Assembly: GCA_035582835.1 (NCBI GenBank)
Contig: JAYKAV010002330.1
Coordinates: 350,263-414,262 of the forward strand
Direction of reading: 5' to 3'
Source: Phoebastria nigripes
Lineage: Eukaryota > Chordata > Aves > Procellariiformes > Diomedeidae
DNA: 64,000 nt
The notes beneath the pieces were generated by a model. It did not search any database. It saw nothing but the letters and a program-made list of their open reading frames with translations, and was not told the DNA's origin. The translations under genes and the position numbers were made by a program. Numbering within the stretch: position 1 is the first letter of the stretch; the number at the start of each line of letters is the position of its first letter. This document shows positions 12,001 through 25,990 of this stretch, piece by piece.

Positions 12001-15000
12001 TGTCACTGTGAACCAAAATACTTCTCGTTGCAGTGACAGGCACCCCTCTAATAACCCAAAGTCAGACTACGGGAGTGCTAGCTAGCGTGTGCCCACAGGC
12101 AAGGCTGAAATGCCCTGGCCAACACCTGGCAAACATGTAAGCTGTGCTTAGCTTTAAACGAGAATAATCCTAAATCTAGAGGACATAAGCATGCATTTGA
12201 AGTGAAGCACATGTTTGAGGGTTTTGCTGAACCAAAGCCTTTATGTGTATTTCTGTCTCATTCACTGCACACTGTTCAAATTATTAATTAAATGCCTGGG
12301 CAATTTCAACATTGGGTTTTATTGTTCTAAGTACTTCAATTTTTTTCTTTAGTGCTAGTTATTTCTGTGATTTTTCCCAGCTTTTAAAAAACATTCTACC
12401 ATGTTAAAACTGTATAGCAACTATAGAAAGCTATACACTGAGATGAATCACACAAAAAAAATCCCTTTTCCTAATTGTCCTTTGATACGTCCAGTCTTTA
12501 AACCAGATTTCATGTTGAGTTATCATGTAAGAAATAAACNCAGGCCAAAACAAAGTTGTGTTCAAATTTTAAACATATACAGTAGACACCAAATCTTTGG
12601 ACAGCACTGTATTACTGTATTGCAAATGAATATAAAAGTCTGCGATTGTCCAAATTTGGAACTTCATCCAACAAACATTTAAATTTCATCAGGCTTATTC
12701 AGGAAACCAAAATTCCTCCATGGTTTGAAACCAGAGTTGTATACTCACTAAGTGTCCCTGCAGATCTAGCTGCAGCCAACAAGTAGTGCCAGGCACCAAG
12801 ACCTTTGCAGAGTTCAGCTCTTCTGAGTTCAGACTCATTTCTAGTCCCTGACTTCAAATTCCAGCATATGCATTAACCTGCATAGTATCACAGGTCTCAG
12901 CCATTAAAAATCTTACACCACCAAGTTAGTTTCCTTCACACCAAGACAGGTTTTAGAACTGAGACGTGGAAAATACCCAAGTTTGAGACAAGCTATATTA
13001 TGCAATAACTTTTATTTTAAAGATTTTAGGAGTAACTTGCAACAAAATATTGTGATAAATCATTTAAAACTAATGTAACATATTACTAAAGATGAGCGTT
13101 TAATGTTAAAACTGCATTGCTTAATTTCCAAATATTTGATCCTTCAACTTAATATCTATATTAAAGATTATTTTTGCACATAATCTCCCTTTAAAAGGAA
13201 ACAGAAGTTAACCCGAATTATTGACAAAGCCTTTAAATATTATAAAGTTAAAAATTCAGATGACATAAGCCCACAAATTCAAGAAAACTAAAAATTCCTT
13301 TCAAATGAGAAGCAATTAATTTCTAATCTTTCATACATCTGTAAGTATTGCAATATTGCACAAAATAAATTTNGCATATATTCTAATTTCTTTGGTATTT
13401 AATGTGTCCTATAATTGGTTTCTTCCCAAAATCAGGAAATAAATTTTGAAAATAACAGTTCAGCATTATAGTGACACATTAATGATGAAATAGAACAGAA
13501 CTTTGATTAACTTCGAAGTTAAATGGAAGCAACTGCTAGCAAATTCTAAGATTCATTTATTTAAAAGAAGAACTCCTCTCTTCACAGTGATTCTCAAATC
13601 AGATGCTTCACTGAAAGATATCACTGTGCAGGAGTTGCTCTGAGTGGTTTAATTTATATTTCCAAGCAGTAAACAAGAACCTTGTGCTTCTTTTTAAACT
13701 GGAGAGGAGTGGGGAAATACACCTTTGAGATGTACAAGCTTAGAACCCTGCCCAAACTGCAAAAAGCTATAGCAGGGGCAAGATTTCAGTTACCTCAGTT
13801 ACAATTTAGAAAACATCTGCCTGCTCAGACTTGCAAAACTGATTTGATGTGTTCCTGGGGAACTGGAAAACACCCCGTGCTCAAGGCTTTCACATTTACA
13901 CCTCGTTTTCAGAAACGCAGCACTTGCTTTGAAAACCGTTTTGGACACAAACTAAAACCACCCCTACCCTCTTGTCCGGCACTTCCTGCGCTTTCTGTCA
14001 GTCTGAATTACTCAAAAAAGAAGAACAACATAAAAAACCAGTAAGGTAAGGTACCTGCAGAGGGGCAAGGGGCAGACTTTTTACTTTTGCTCTGGCTGCA
14101 ACCTGGAAATCATATGCATGGAGTAATACCGAGCACAAGCGGCAAGCATTTCAGTAGGACAGCTGCACTGCCAACAAGTGGTGTAAATCCAGCAGACCAT
14201 GTAAGACTAATTCATGCTACACAGCTTGCTTTTTTTTTTTTTGCCATTTTTTTTAATTAAGGGAAAGCTGCCATGCTAAAGACAGCAAACTTACAGTAAT
14301 TAAGACTTTTAGCTTCTAGAATCTGTGCTTGATTATCATAATACAGCAGCAAATTGTTTTCTAAGATTTCGGAGGACAGTTTTGTATAGCATATGACTGC
14401 TTTGACTTCACAGTTACAGCTGAGGCTGAAAGAACATCACTGCATGCAAGTGGTTCAGCAAAACCTGTACACCATCTACTGCACAGGCCTCTCCTGAGCT
14501 CCTGCCACCCTTCACCTCGCAGCACCGCTACTTCTACAGGTCGTTTCTTTCTGTAAAGAGCAGCATAGTACTTTTACTTCTTACATCCAACAGTATTTAC
14601 TAGGTTTAAGGAGATCTCTGCGATATAGAATGAATAATAAGAACTTCACTCAATTCACTGATTTAATACTGCATGCCCTCATTAGACACTGCTGTTCCCA
14701 GAAGAAACTATTATACTTTTTAATTGTGCATGTGTCACTTACCTATATTGTCACACTTCAAGCATGGTAGCCAGGATTTCAAAAATGATAGCAAATATAA
14801 AGACATACACTAAAGTTTCTCTCTTGCACTAAATTTTTCTCTTGCAGTAATAACAGAAGCCAAGAGGAGGCTTCAAATAAACATTACAATGAAAACCTGA
14901 ACCTAACTCTCCTCCTCAGATTACTATCTTCACCATTTCAAAGGCAAGTCTGTTTTCAACATTTTTAGTAATGCACTTAAGATTAGAAAGTCAAACTGCG

Positions 15001-15271
15001 CCTTGAGTAAAAAGCCTAACTTGAGGAACACTCAATTCACCAGGTACTGTATGTAAGTGAACAATAAAAAAATTACACTTACTATTTACCCTAATAAAAA
15101 TGGTGCACTTCATAGTTTGTATTCTGTAACTTTCCCCCCACTTCCATGAGCAGCAGGTGATCGTTTTCTTTTAGCCTCTAGCTACAGAAACATCAGTGTC
15201 CCATCTAGGATGCACTCAGAGGAGGAATGTGGTTTGCAGAGAGCACTCCTCTGCTGCCGGACCACCAATAC

Positions 15272-15303
15272 TCCATCTTCGGTCTTCATAAACCGAAGAT
15301 GGA
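15272..15303. repeat. 12-base perfect hairpin
   Basis: tccatcttcggt at 15272-15283 and accgaagatgga at 15292-15303 are exact reverse complements with an eight-base loop. No T-run follows on either side that would suggest a polymerase III terminator. The role is unknown. Confidence 0.9.
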
Positions 15304-17819
15304 CATTGTATGAACTCACTGTAAAGGATACATGAAGCATGAGAAATAAGTTTTGGCCTTCGAAATTTCTGTTGTTAAAGTCAGTTTATCATAGAAGACC
15401 TACTTACTTTTCAAAGCTTTTCAAAGTTTTAGTATTGTTTTTCTAATTAAAAAAAATAATAGAACTAGTGTATTTAGCTCCACGTGTCACGTATCTTTGC
15501 TTGAATTAAGGAAGCCTTGTTATTAAACAAGCAAATTAATTTTTGTAAGCATCAGATGAGCATCGTGAGCAGCAGCCTGAGGAATAACTGAAACTCATTT
15601 CAAACTGAAACAATGAACTTCTGCCCCACAAATTACAAAGCATACTGAACTACACACGCCAGCTCCGGCTGGCTTCCAGTGAGGGTTTCCCCACGTGCTA
15701 TGGCTCAAGGCAGGGGTATAGCATGGCCGGATAAACCTGTGCTCCTTCAGCACGGGTACCTGACCCACATCCACTCAGGCTCCATACCATGACCCTCAAG
15801 GCTGGCCTGTGCTTAAAAGAAAGTCTGTAATGTATTGCAACTGCAATGTACTTCCCAAGTAAGGCCATGACAGGATCTGAAACAAAACAGGAGTGAGGAA
15901 GGGCTGCTGCCGGAAAGGGGACAGGAAGGGCAGGGGCTGCAGGACCCTTCTCCCACCCGTCCCCGAGCCTGCGGTGCCTTTGGCGGCATGTCTGCAACCG
16001 GGGGTGCAGCACCCACCCCCACCAGCAGCCCTCCTTCGGGGCGGGTGGGGGGGTGACCTGCACCCCATTGGACACCCCTCTGGGCTGCCGAGCCCCGGGA
16101 GCACAGAGCCAAGGCTCTGCCTGGCACTGGCTCTGCCTCCCCTGGGGTGGGCTAGCACGGGTGAGCCAAGAGCCAGAGACGAAAGCTCACAGCCAGGTGT
16201 ACTGCTCATTCCTCTTCCCAGATCAAGTTGTCATGCTGAAATCCTTTCTCGTGGCTATCTGGCCACCAGCTCATGGCTCAAACACACGTCTTCTTACTCG
16301 CTCCCCCCAGCTGCCGTGCACAGTGCTGCTCCCCGGGCAGCAGCCTGCTGCCGCTGCAAGGGCTCCAAGCACCCCATCTCCAGGCTGTGCCCGATGCCCT
16401 CCCCATGCACCCCTCACACAGCATGCTCCTCCCTCCCTCCACGAAGACACAGATATTGTCTAAACCCTCAGCATCTTGCGTCTCGATCAGTCAGACACCT
16501 CCTTTTCTGACCTTGGCACGCATAGTCTGTTATATCCACCTTCTATGCTGCTGCCCAGATAACTTTCCCAGGCCATGACTCTGCACCTTTCACATGTCCC
16601 TTTCATCACCAGGTGTGGGTTTCCCGAGAAGCCTCTGTGCTCTTCTCCCTACACTTTTAACAGTTCATTCCTGGCAGAGAACAGGTGGTATGGGAAGAGG
16701 TGAGGCAGTTGTGCAGAGGATGAAAAAAGTGGGCACAAATCATGGCAGATGGTGAGGACCCACTGTGCCATGGGGAGGAAAGCTGGAAGGGCTGGGTGCC
16801 ACTGCGAAGCACCGCAGCACAGAGGGGTATGCCACAGGGGTTTTGCTTGGAGCGATGCAAAACCTACCTGTCATGACAACAGACAAATTAGAAGTTGCTC
16901 AGCCTCACCTAACATTCTCAATCTGCTCCTTTTACCACACGATTTACCACAGTACACACTCAGTTGGCTGTACTGAAGTTAGGACTCCTGCAGCATTTCT
17001 TACCAGAAAGGTACACAGAAGGGTGCAAGTGAGAAAGGCTGAGGTACCATTTTAAATAAAGTGACTGCTTATACAGAAGAGAGCTAGAGGATAAGGCTGC
17101 GGGCTGTGGTTTCTTAAAAATTAAAAAATGGTGACATGGATTTTACTAATATCGATGTCATGCAGATATTGTGTATACACTGACCTCACCATGCTAACTG
17201 CATGGGTTAGGCTGTTCCATAAAGGAGAACAAAAATNAGCATGTATGCTACCAAAATGCCCCTGAGAATACCCCGAACTCCTATTTAAATGTAAGATTTG
17301 TTGACAGAATGCAATGTCTCAATGTGTACTCAAAGTCCATCCTGTAAAAAAAAATGAGTAAAATAAGTCTATTTCCCTCTGAGTTTACTATAAAATTTGC
17401 CTTCTGTGTAGTGCACNTCTTCTTTTCACAAGTCTCAAATGCCACCACAACTTCTACATGAGTCTCCATGCTACTTCAGTGATGCTCACCACAAATGCAC
17501 TGAGAAGTTTTGCACTGTAGGATTTCAATTACTGAGGTAATACAATCCTCAAATTTCCTTGAATTACAATCATGGAGCCTTAAAATCGCACCTGTCCTGC
17601 AGGGATTTCCTACACTGCAGGGTCATCTCCATTTAATAACAAGAGATCCCCGCCAAATGCTCTTCCTTTTTAAGACGTGACAGATTACTGATTTGGATTT
17701 CTGCTTTTCCAAACATAAATGAATGTGAGAAACTTGATATGTTGAAGGCCCCTTGGGTTCAAAATTTGGGCCTGATAACAGGACTTCTTGAGCTGCCTTC
17801 TTCATTTACTGGACCCAAT

Positions 17820-17875
17820 GATGGAATGGCTGTTGGCAGGAACCAAACGACGGAATCGCTATTGGCAGGAAATTC
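17820..17875 (+). repeat. Diverged two-copy 29-base tandem duplication
   Basis: gatggaatggctgttggcag and gacggaatcgctattggcag recur with a 29-base spacing. Four substitutions separate the first 20 bases, so the duplication is old. Confidence 0.65.
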
Positions 17876-20800
17876 TCCCATTTATAATTTCACAAAGATA
17901 TGAAATTTAGATGTCTTCNTATTTATCCCACTTTTGTTCTTAAGCACAACACACTAGCAACCCACATACACAATGCACCCTAAACACCAAAAAACCCCAG
18001 ACTAAATTTGCTAACACTGAAGATCCTCAAGATTCAACTTCAAGTCACAGCCGCTCCTATCACCTGGAGGTTGGGGAATAGCCCATCCATCAGTGCACGG
18101 ACACTGACCGTCCGCACAGCGGGACCAACTACACAAGCCCACAGAAGCCCCTGGCTGGAAGCGGCCAGACGTTCCTCATCCAAGCCCCACAGTAGGAGAG
18201 CCCCATGCAGAACAAGGCAGCGCAGATGACAACTGCCAGAGACGGGGCTTGATGCTGTTCTGAATCCTGAGCCTAAGCATGAGTTAGCTCCCACTTACCA
18301 CTGAACACCTTCCCTAGGCCAGGAATTAACTCCATCAGCAGTGCAGGAACACACAGCCAGCTACCAAAGCTCAGGATTGCCAGGGTTTATTCAGGTTGGG
18401 CACAAGACTACGCGAGCACCCGAGCCAATCCAGTCATTTTGGGCCATCACAAAGTGTGGGAACCCCGGCAGCACACACTGATAGACGTAGAGGCGCTGGG
18501 AGGCTTCTGCTGCAGGCCAGCTGCCGGAGGGCTCACTCACCTCTGGTGCTGAGCTCAAGCACTTCTGTGCACTTGTGCTCTGTGCCAGAGCAGCCATCCT
18601 AAACCCAGGGCTCAGGGGAGCATGGTGTAGTGATGCAAGCAGCCCAGAGGCCAGGTGGTTCTGGCACGTCTAGCAGACTTCCACCAGAGCTCATAAATCC
18701 TGCAGGGACTGAGCTACATTTCACAGACAGCGGGGTCAGCACTTGGTTTCCAAAATATCTTGCAGTATGTGACCATCAGGCTTTTCTACTGGATTGGTTA
18801 CCTCATCTTTTACCTAATGCAAAATAGATGAGCATCTTCACACACACCGATCCCATGCTCAGATGGGTAAGAAAACGTACCATTTGTGAAAAACCTTCAA
18901 ACTCTCTGGATTGGTCTGGATTGCCGTGCTTGCCATTCCCAGACAACCCTCGCCTTGGAGCTGCAGCAGGATCTTCTCCTTCCCATCTGAGGTTATTCTG
19001 CAGCCAGCCTTCAGACTGTCTGATCGCAGCTGGTCAGTGCAGGCTCTCCCAAGAAGACGAAGAAAAGCCTTGCTCGTGGTGCTCGTGCAACTGCCTCTGT
19101 TCTTCTACCTTTATCCTCGCTCACTTTAATCGCCTGTTGCATGGGGGACTGGAAGAGGCAGAGCAGCAAAGCAAACCCGACTCAGCTGCCACCACACACA
19201 GAAGACTTAGCCTGAGCTTCTGCCTCCTACCCCAACACCACCTACAGCTCTGTTCCCACCTCCCACCTCGTCCTCCAGAAGGAGGGTGTCAAAAAAATCT
19301 ATAGATAAGGTGACCAGAATTCAGAATTATTTGAGCAGTAGTAGCATTTTGTTGACTGGGGGTCTCCTTAGATCCTGTGTAATAAAGGAGGTACCAGCAC
19401 TGACTAACACTAAGATGATGGGCTAGACAGAAACGCCACTCACCAAACATCAAGAACCAAGACCAAATGCAGTGCTAGTGTCAGCATTAAGACATTCAAT
19501 ACTACTTCATAAATTCACACAATTCAGAAGATTCTCTCTCCTAAGCCACAGAAAATAACCTATGCCTGCAAAATGGCATTTAACAGTTGTTTTCCTTTCT
19601 TCTTTTTTTGTTGTGATAACTAACATACACTTTAAGGCCACTGTACAGCTGGTTGCTTTCTAGCCCTCATCATAGTTTTCAAAATGTATGAATAATTTAA
19701 AAATATGACATTGACAGTATTCCAATTAAATAACAGTTTGACTGTATCTTTCAAACTATCACATGTGCCATCAAAAATGTTCTCTGTGTAATTCCAAAGA
19801 TGAGCTCCTTGTTACTTGAAACTATGTCAAGGGATTACTTTGGGGTCAGGGAGGTATAGGGCAAAAAGGCCAAGAAAAGTTATTTGAACTCTCAAAGGTG
19901 GAAATGAAGAGCTTTTGGCAAGACGACTAGAGGCCATTTTCTGTACTTTGGATGATATTGTAACTTGCTGGTGGAACTTGGAAGAGGTGAATAAATTTTT
20001 AATCAGAAAAAGTAGAGAAAAAAAGAGCACACTAGAGAAACTGGCAGTAACGTTTTGCCTCTTTTAGGATCAAAAATTAAGTATTCCACATTTGGGATGG
20101 GGCAACAAGACTGACCACGTCCTGCTGTGTCTGCCAGCCAGCAACCCCTACACTGTATTGCTGTTTCTATTTGGCCAAGATCTAGCACACAATGAAAGAG
20201 GCACATCCTGTTATAATCAGACAGGTCAATCTAAGACTCATGTTTAGAGAAATATAATTAATATAGGACAGCTGTAGGAAGTATTTGTTGGAAAGTGGTA
20301 TTCAGGAAAAATTTACCCAATGACCTTTGGCAACCGAAGAGCGTGCTGCTTAGAGGATCCGATACTGGCAGAGGAGCATCCCGAGAAAAGGTGCTGTTTG
20401 GACAACGTTCCGTACAGCGTGCCTGTCCTTCCTGGCCCACAGAATACTTCATCAGCGAAAAGCAAGCCTATTATCAACACATTTACATTTACTATACAAG
20501 GAAGCGCACAAGTTAGACATTAAGGGAGATCCATGACCTAGATCACCATTTTGCACCTCTTGCCACACGTGGCAAAATTTACCCTGAGTTCTCCTTAAAG
20601 CAGCCTTGGCTTTTCGCAGGGAAGATGATGATCAGTGATTGAAGTGATAAGAATCCAACCACCAAACTGGTTAAAACGCTGCCCTTCCAAAATGCACTAA
20701 AGCAACAGTAATCTCACTTTGCAGGAAGTCAAAGAGAGGACTGACCACTTTGTAAGTCTGCAGTGAATTGCAAATGAGAACGTGCAGCGTGGCAGGAATT

Positions 20801-21506
20801 CAGTCCAACAGGACGGCGCGTTTACAAACCCCCTTGCGTCCAAGGGATGAGAGCATACTTGTACAGGACTGCCCCCAAAAGCCAGCCCTTGTTTGTTTGG
20901 TATCTAAAGCAGATTCCTCTCTACCACATAGACACACCCCCGCTTTATAATCTCTCATCTGGCAGTGACATTGGGCCTTAAACGTTTGGATTTGCTACAT
21001 CCCGCTACTGTTAAATGCAAGGCACAGAAACCTTCAAGAAAAAGCTGCTTGCAGAGCCCAACAACTTTTATTATTCTTTCCTTCCCTCGCACTGTTGATT
21101 TATCTTCAAACACAAGGATAAAGCGCTGTAGTATCAAAATGAAGAAAACAGTTATCCTGATACCACACGTTAACATTAAAACATCTTTCCAAAGGTAAAT
21201 CTTGTTACTGCACTAAAAGACTGAAAAATTAAATTTCTCCAATATGGAGTGGATATATTAGAAATTCAGTCATTTTTCAGCTTCCAGAATAACTTGTGCC
21301 AAAATCTACGTGAATTATTCATTAATTTATTACTTGTTACCAAAAAAAGCGAAGTGAGAGTCTTCTGTTGAAGACAGACATCACCATTATTACGTTTTTT
21401 TACAACTTGCCGTCAAACAAGGATTTTTTTCTATTTCCTTCCAACTTATTTATAGTTTTTAAAATATCATCGTATATTTTAAGGAATCGCTCGCTCACTC
21501 ACTCTC

Positions 21507-21536
21507 AAAAAAAAAAGGGGGGTGGGGGTGGGGGGG
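21507..21536 (+). repeat. A10 followed by G-runs (G6-T-G5-T-G7)
   Basis: A poly-A run directly abuts three long G-runs separated by single T bases. The runs can supply four G-tracts and so could form a quadruplex. It may be a slippage-prone site. Confidence 0.85.
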
Positions 21537-22370
21537 AGTTAAACCAAAGAAGAAATAGCAAATGTTACTTTAAAAGTTATGCTTTAGTAGTTGCCATGCA
21601 GCCACATTGTGATTTCTGTAAAGCATTTACAAGATAACTATCTCGTACAGTGTCAAAACTAGCTTTGAAGGAGTAGCTTTTGGTAGACAAGTGTTAAAGG
21701 TGAAAAAATCCAAAACGCTGCTATTCCAGCTATGAATCACCCCCTAACCATAGCTGTATTCCCATACACATCCTGTAACATTTCCTACTCATCTCATCTT
21801 TCTGCCTCAGAAAATGAGAATGAAATAAAATTGGAAATCCTATTTCTCCATTTTTGCTGGTCTGAGAAGATTATTTAAATGCAAGAAGCTTATTATTTTG
21901 CAAATTCATTTCATCTGGTTTTCTGGCACATTTCAGCCATTGATATTGGGGTCCAGGACAGAATGCAGCTGAACTTACTAGTGCTAATATTTTATTAGCA
22001 GTCTCTGGCATTAACAACTGAGCACAACTGAGGTTTTCGCAGTTTTTTGTAATTGTTATTAGCTATTGTACATTTAAATTTCAGAAATAACTAATATGTT
22101 CTCTTCACAGATACTCCATCCAAAAATGTTTCATTTAACATTTGTGTAATTAGAAATACTATATATGCATAAATGTAAGGATGTTGGCTGTAAATAAAAA
22201 TACAGGGGTGAGTTTTGTTAAATAAAATTTTGTGTGTACAGAGTTGAAATGCATACAGGTAGCATAATTGTTTCTGGAAAGATACAATGAAAGTTTATTT
22301 TGAAGCTCTATGTTTCTACTACATTTTGTAAAAATATTACAGAAATTGCTCTAGTAACTATGTGTTCAGG

Positions 22371-22384
22371 AAAAAAAAAAAAAA
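22371..22384 (+). repeat. Poly-A run (14)
   Basis: Uninterrupted A tract. The upstream sequence shows no recognised retrogene or SINE. Confidence 0.95.
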
Positions 22385-25300
22385 GGCCTTCAGAAAATTC
22401 AGTGCTAAAATGTAAATGAGCAAGTACTATGTCTTTCTGGTGGGCTTTAAGATGAGCCATTCCCCCCTTTTTCCTGATGTCTCTTTCAGACCACTCCCCT
22501 CACAGTTTTACAAGGGGAAAATAACCTTAACTTTTGAATTAAAAACATATTCTTAAATCACTGACAGTTTCATACTTATTGCCCCCAGACTACCTTGCAC
22601 CATTCTTCCCTGCTCTGTGATGTGCGATGCCTAGGACACAATGCATTCTGCATGAATCACTGAGAGAAGAGCAGTAGCAGTCATTTTAATTACTGTGATA
22701 ACACATAAAATACCAGTGAAAACATTGTACTATATTGCTGTACTTGTTCCACTACTTATGAAGTATACTAGAAAATAGAGGACTAACCATATTTTTATCA
22801 CAAAGAACTGTATCCCACTGCTTAGAGCAAAAAGCTGCAAAATCATGGGTTTTTAATCAAGAAGCNTATGTGGAGTTAGGATGCTTGTACTACGCAGCTG
22901 AATATGGAGGTTCAGCACTGTCACATGTATACTAATTTGATTAACCAAGTCATTAGTAAACTGTTTTCAACCCTAAGCAATGGTAGTATTTATGCTCAGA
23001 TCACCTGTCCTAATTTTTGCTCACTGAACCACACTGACATTGGGCAATAATTAAAACTTAGAATTTTAAGTGTAGGGGCAGGTAAAGAGAGTCTGATACT
23101 TGATGCAATTTGATTTTTGTTCCTTTCTCCTCCTATCCTTTTTTCTTTTCCTTGATGAGAATTGTTTGAACAGACTCTGATTTTTTCATTCATTCCATAC
23201 AGAATTGTGTCCTATATGGCATTTCATTTTATTAATAAAACTTCAAAATTACAATAATAAAGTTAAGTTTTGGAAAACAAACTGAAAAGAACTTGTTGAC
23301 TGTCTAAATTTCCCATTCAGACTGGAAAAGCATTTTTTATTCTTCTCTTCATCCTTGAATTAGTTGACATTAACAGTAATTTTCATGTTTTCCTCATTGA
23401 TGCTAAGTATATAATTTAAAAATAAAACAACTAACTAGACACATTAAACCAGCTATCCATTTCCTCTAAAACAGGACAGCCACTTAGATCTCAGTTATTT
23501 CCCAGTCTGATTTATTCTGGAAACTTCTGATGAGCCCACTGTGGTCAGTCCCATCAGAAGGAGATGGCAGAAAGCAGATTCAAATCAGGGTGACTGTAAC
23601 ATTTAATGCTACCATAGCTAACACAAGACATCAGCGATCCTTTCCTGCTTCTCCTTTTAATTTCAAGTGGCACACCCGAAGTTAAAACCAACACAATTAC
23701 CTAAGAGAAGATGAATTACACATAATGGCTTACTTATGCTGGTTAACCTTAAAAACATACACCCCCACAATTCTATTGAGTTTTTGATACCTGCACTGTG
23801 TTCATACTGCTGTGTGCAATGAAGTTCTGCATGGGAATACCTACTATTTCCATGGTAAGGACATTTAGGGTTTTGTTGTGTGATTGCAGGGCATCTGAGC
23901 AGCTGTGCTGTCTGGCAAGGGTACTGCTGACATTATAATCCACCTGCGCTGGGAAGCTGTCATGTTTCCTTCGTGTATTTACGTTCTCAGAGAAACTACA
24001 GAAAAGAGAGCGCTACATCAGAATTAAAAGTTGTTCTTGCAGCTGTACCATTTCTGAACTATTGGCAAGGATTTTTTGGTGTATTTTTCATTTACATCTA
24101 TTTTATGAGCAGATGTCCTCCCTGTAAGATACAAACTGGAATGGTGACATAAGAACATCGACTGAGAAATGGTCTCAGTTTTACTGATGAAAAAANCACT
24201 AGGTATTTGCCAAATTAAAAAGAAAAGCTTAAATGAAGTTATCCTTAATAAGCAGTAAATTTTCAGCTTTTTTTACAACACTATAAATAAAGACTACAAA
24301 AATTTTCTTTTGGGAAGAATTCAGTTCCCAAAGAGCCTGCTTGCTCCTTCAAAGTCCTACAGATTTTTAGCTGCACAAAGCAACTCAAGATTAGTCAAGC
24401 TTTGAAATAAAAAAATAAAAAGGGGGTGCGTGTGTGACTTTGAAGGTGCATTCTTTGTGATGATGAATGTGGGATACTAAACAAACCAACTGATTAGGCT
24501 TTAAATTAACTAAATACATTAGATGTAAGTAACTTGCAGGCTTAAGAACAGTTACCAATGTAAGTACCACTATCCTACTGATAAAAGAAGTCACTCTAAT
24601 TCCAAAGGCAGTGCTATCTTTCTGCCTGTATGAACACAGCCTCGGGTCCCAGTGACTATTGCTGGACGGTAGCTGTTTTACACGCTGTGACAAAGCGTCG
24701 GGTGGTTAGCTGATCGCTGCCAGGCCTTCTCAGTCTGCATTTATTTCCCTTTTCAGTGCTAAGACAACATGGGCTGAAAACAGTTACAGCTGCTTTTTTC
24801 CATTTTGATGCAGCTGTGTTTCACTGCTGCACCATGTACCTGAACATTTTCATGTGCTCCTTCTAATTATTTGAGTTCACTGGAGAATGACTTTCAAATG
24901 TGTATGTCCATACAAGGGAAAGTATTTTTCAGCTTTTGCCCTTTGNAGAATACACACGTGTGTGCCATAAAAAAATTACATCATGGACATACGTCATGAA
25001 AGTGTCATTTGTATTTAAAAACATACTGCACTTTGAACATGGAGGCTAAGATACATAACTAACATGCAAATTTCTCATTTAAGACCTCAGGGAAAGATTA
25101 AGTAACGCTTGCCAAAAAGGATTTTTGCAATTTCACTGTTTTCTGAAGTTGGTGACTTTGTGACCATTTTCAACAAAAGGTAATTTTTAAGGTTAATAAC
25201 AAATACTTGGGTTCAGAACGGCCTATTAGCCATTGCGTCTACCCCAGAAACCGTGAAAGCAGAACAGGAGACAAAAGCACGCTGGGTCCTAGGCACATCT

Positions 25301-25454
25301 CCCTGGACTCCTCCACAAATGCAGCCAGTGAAAAAATGTTACAAGGAGAGAAAAAAATCATAATGAACCTCTCCGATGAGAAACTAATTGGTACTAAGTA
25401 CACAACGGCTTACATTTAATCCCGTTAATGATCAGGCGCAGTCAGAAGTGAAAG

Positions 25455-25990
25455 GCTCGCACCCCAGCCGTCTCTGGCTGGCGGGGTGAAGTGGGAGCGG
25501 GACCACCCCCGGCACTACCCCCGGCACCGCGAGGAGGCTCGCCGCTCCCGCCCTCAGCGCAGACCCCTGCTCCCCCGGCCGCCCCGGGCACCCATCGATC
25601 AACGAACGAGGCTCCCGCCGCGGCGGCGGCCGCCGGGGGCCCGGCAGGGCCGCGGGCAGGGCCGCGGGCAGGGCCGGGAGGGGGGCCCAGCCGCCCCGGC
25701 CCCATCCAGCAGCGACGGGCGAACGCGAGGGGAAGGGCTGGAGGGGAGGGGAAGCCGGCGGCCCCTGGCCCCTGCGCGGGCGGGCAGGGGAAGGGGCTGG
25801 GGCGGGGGAAAGGGCAGGGGCGGGGGAAGGGGCGGGGGAAAGGGCTGGGGCAGGGGCAGGGGTCTCTCTTCACAGCCGCCGCCGGGCCGGCTGCGGGGCA
25901 GCGGCCGCGGGAGCCTCCCGCCGAGCGAGGGGAGCGAGAGCCAGCGAGGGCAGCGGGCTCAGCTCGTCCCGGGCGCTGTGCTCGGTGATG
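25455..25990. promoter_or_regulatory. Intronic CpG island with G-quadruplex-prone tract
   Basis: A compact, very GC- and CpG-rich block with sharp edges, sitting in AT-rich DNA of ZCCHC7 intron 2, about 12 kb downstream of exon 2. It contains cggcggcggcc at 25620, three tandem copies of a gcagggccgcgg-like 12-base unit (about 25645-25680), and a long run of GGGG blocks at 25788-25862 on the plus strand. The open frames across it are Pro/Gly/Arg/Ala low-complexity artefacts of GC content on both strands. Candidate alternative promoter or enhancer; no convincing splice donor was found at either edge. Confidence 0.65.
25788..25862 (+). repeat. G-rich direct repeat, G-quadruplex potential
   Basis: Repeated GGGGCGGGGGAAAGGG-like units, with at least ten runs of three or more G separated by one to three bases. 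The strand transcribed as ZCCHC7 RNA would be the C-rich complement, so any quadruplex would form on the non-template plus strand DNA, or in a plus-strand transcript. Confidence 0.8.

Larger units (their letters stand above)
9031..25454 (-). other. ZCCHC7: ZCCHC7 intron 2, middle part; no exon seen
   Basis: AT-rich intronic DNA with scattered homopolymers. A GC-richer islet at about 15890-16150 contains caccccattgg-type and C/G-run sequence and overlapping frames on both strands, none recognised. The stretches around 21860-22080 and 24720-24930 are complex, non-repetitive and AT-rich, and could be conserved non-coding DNA, but this cannot be tested here. Confidence 0.6.
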
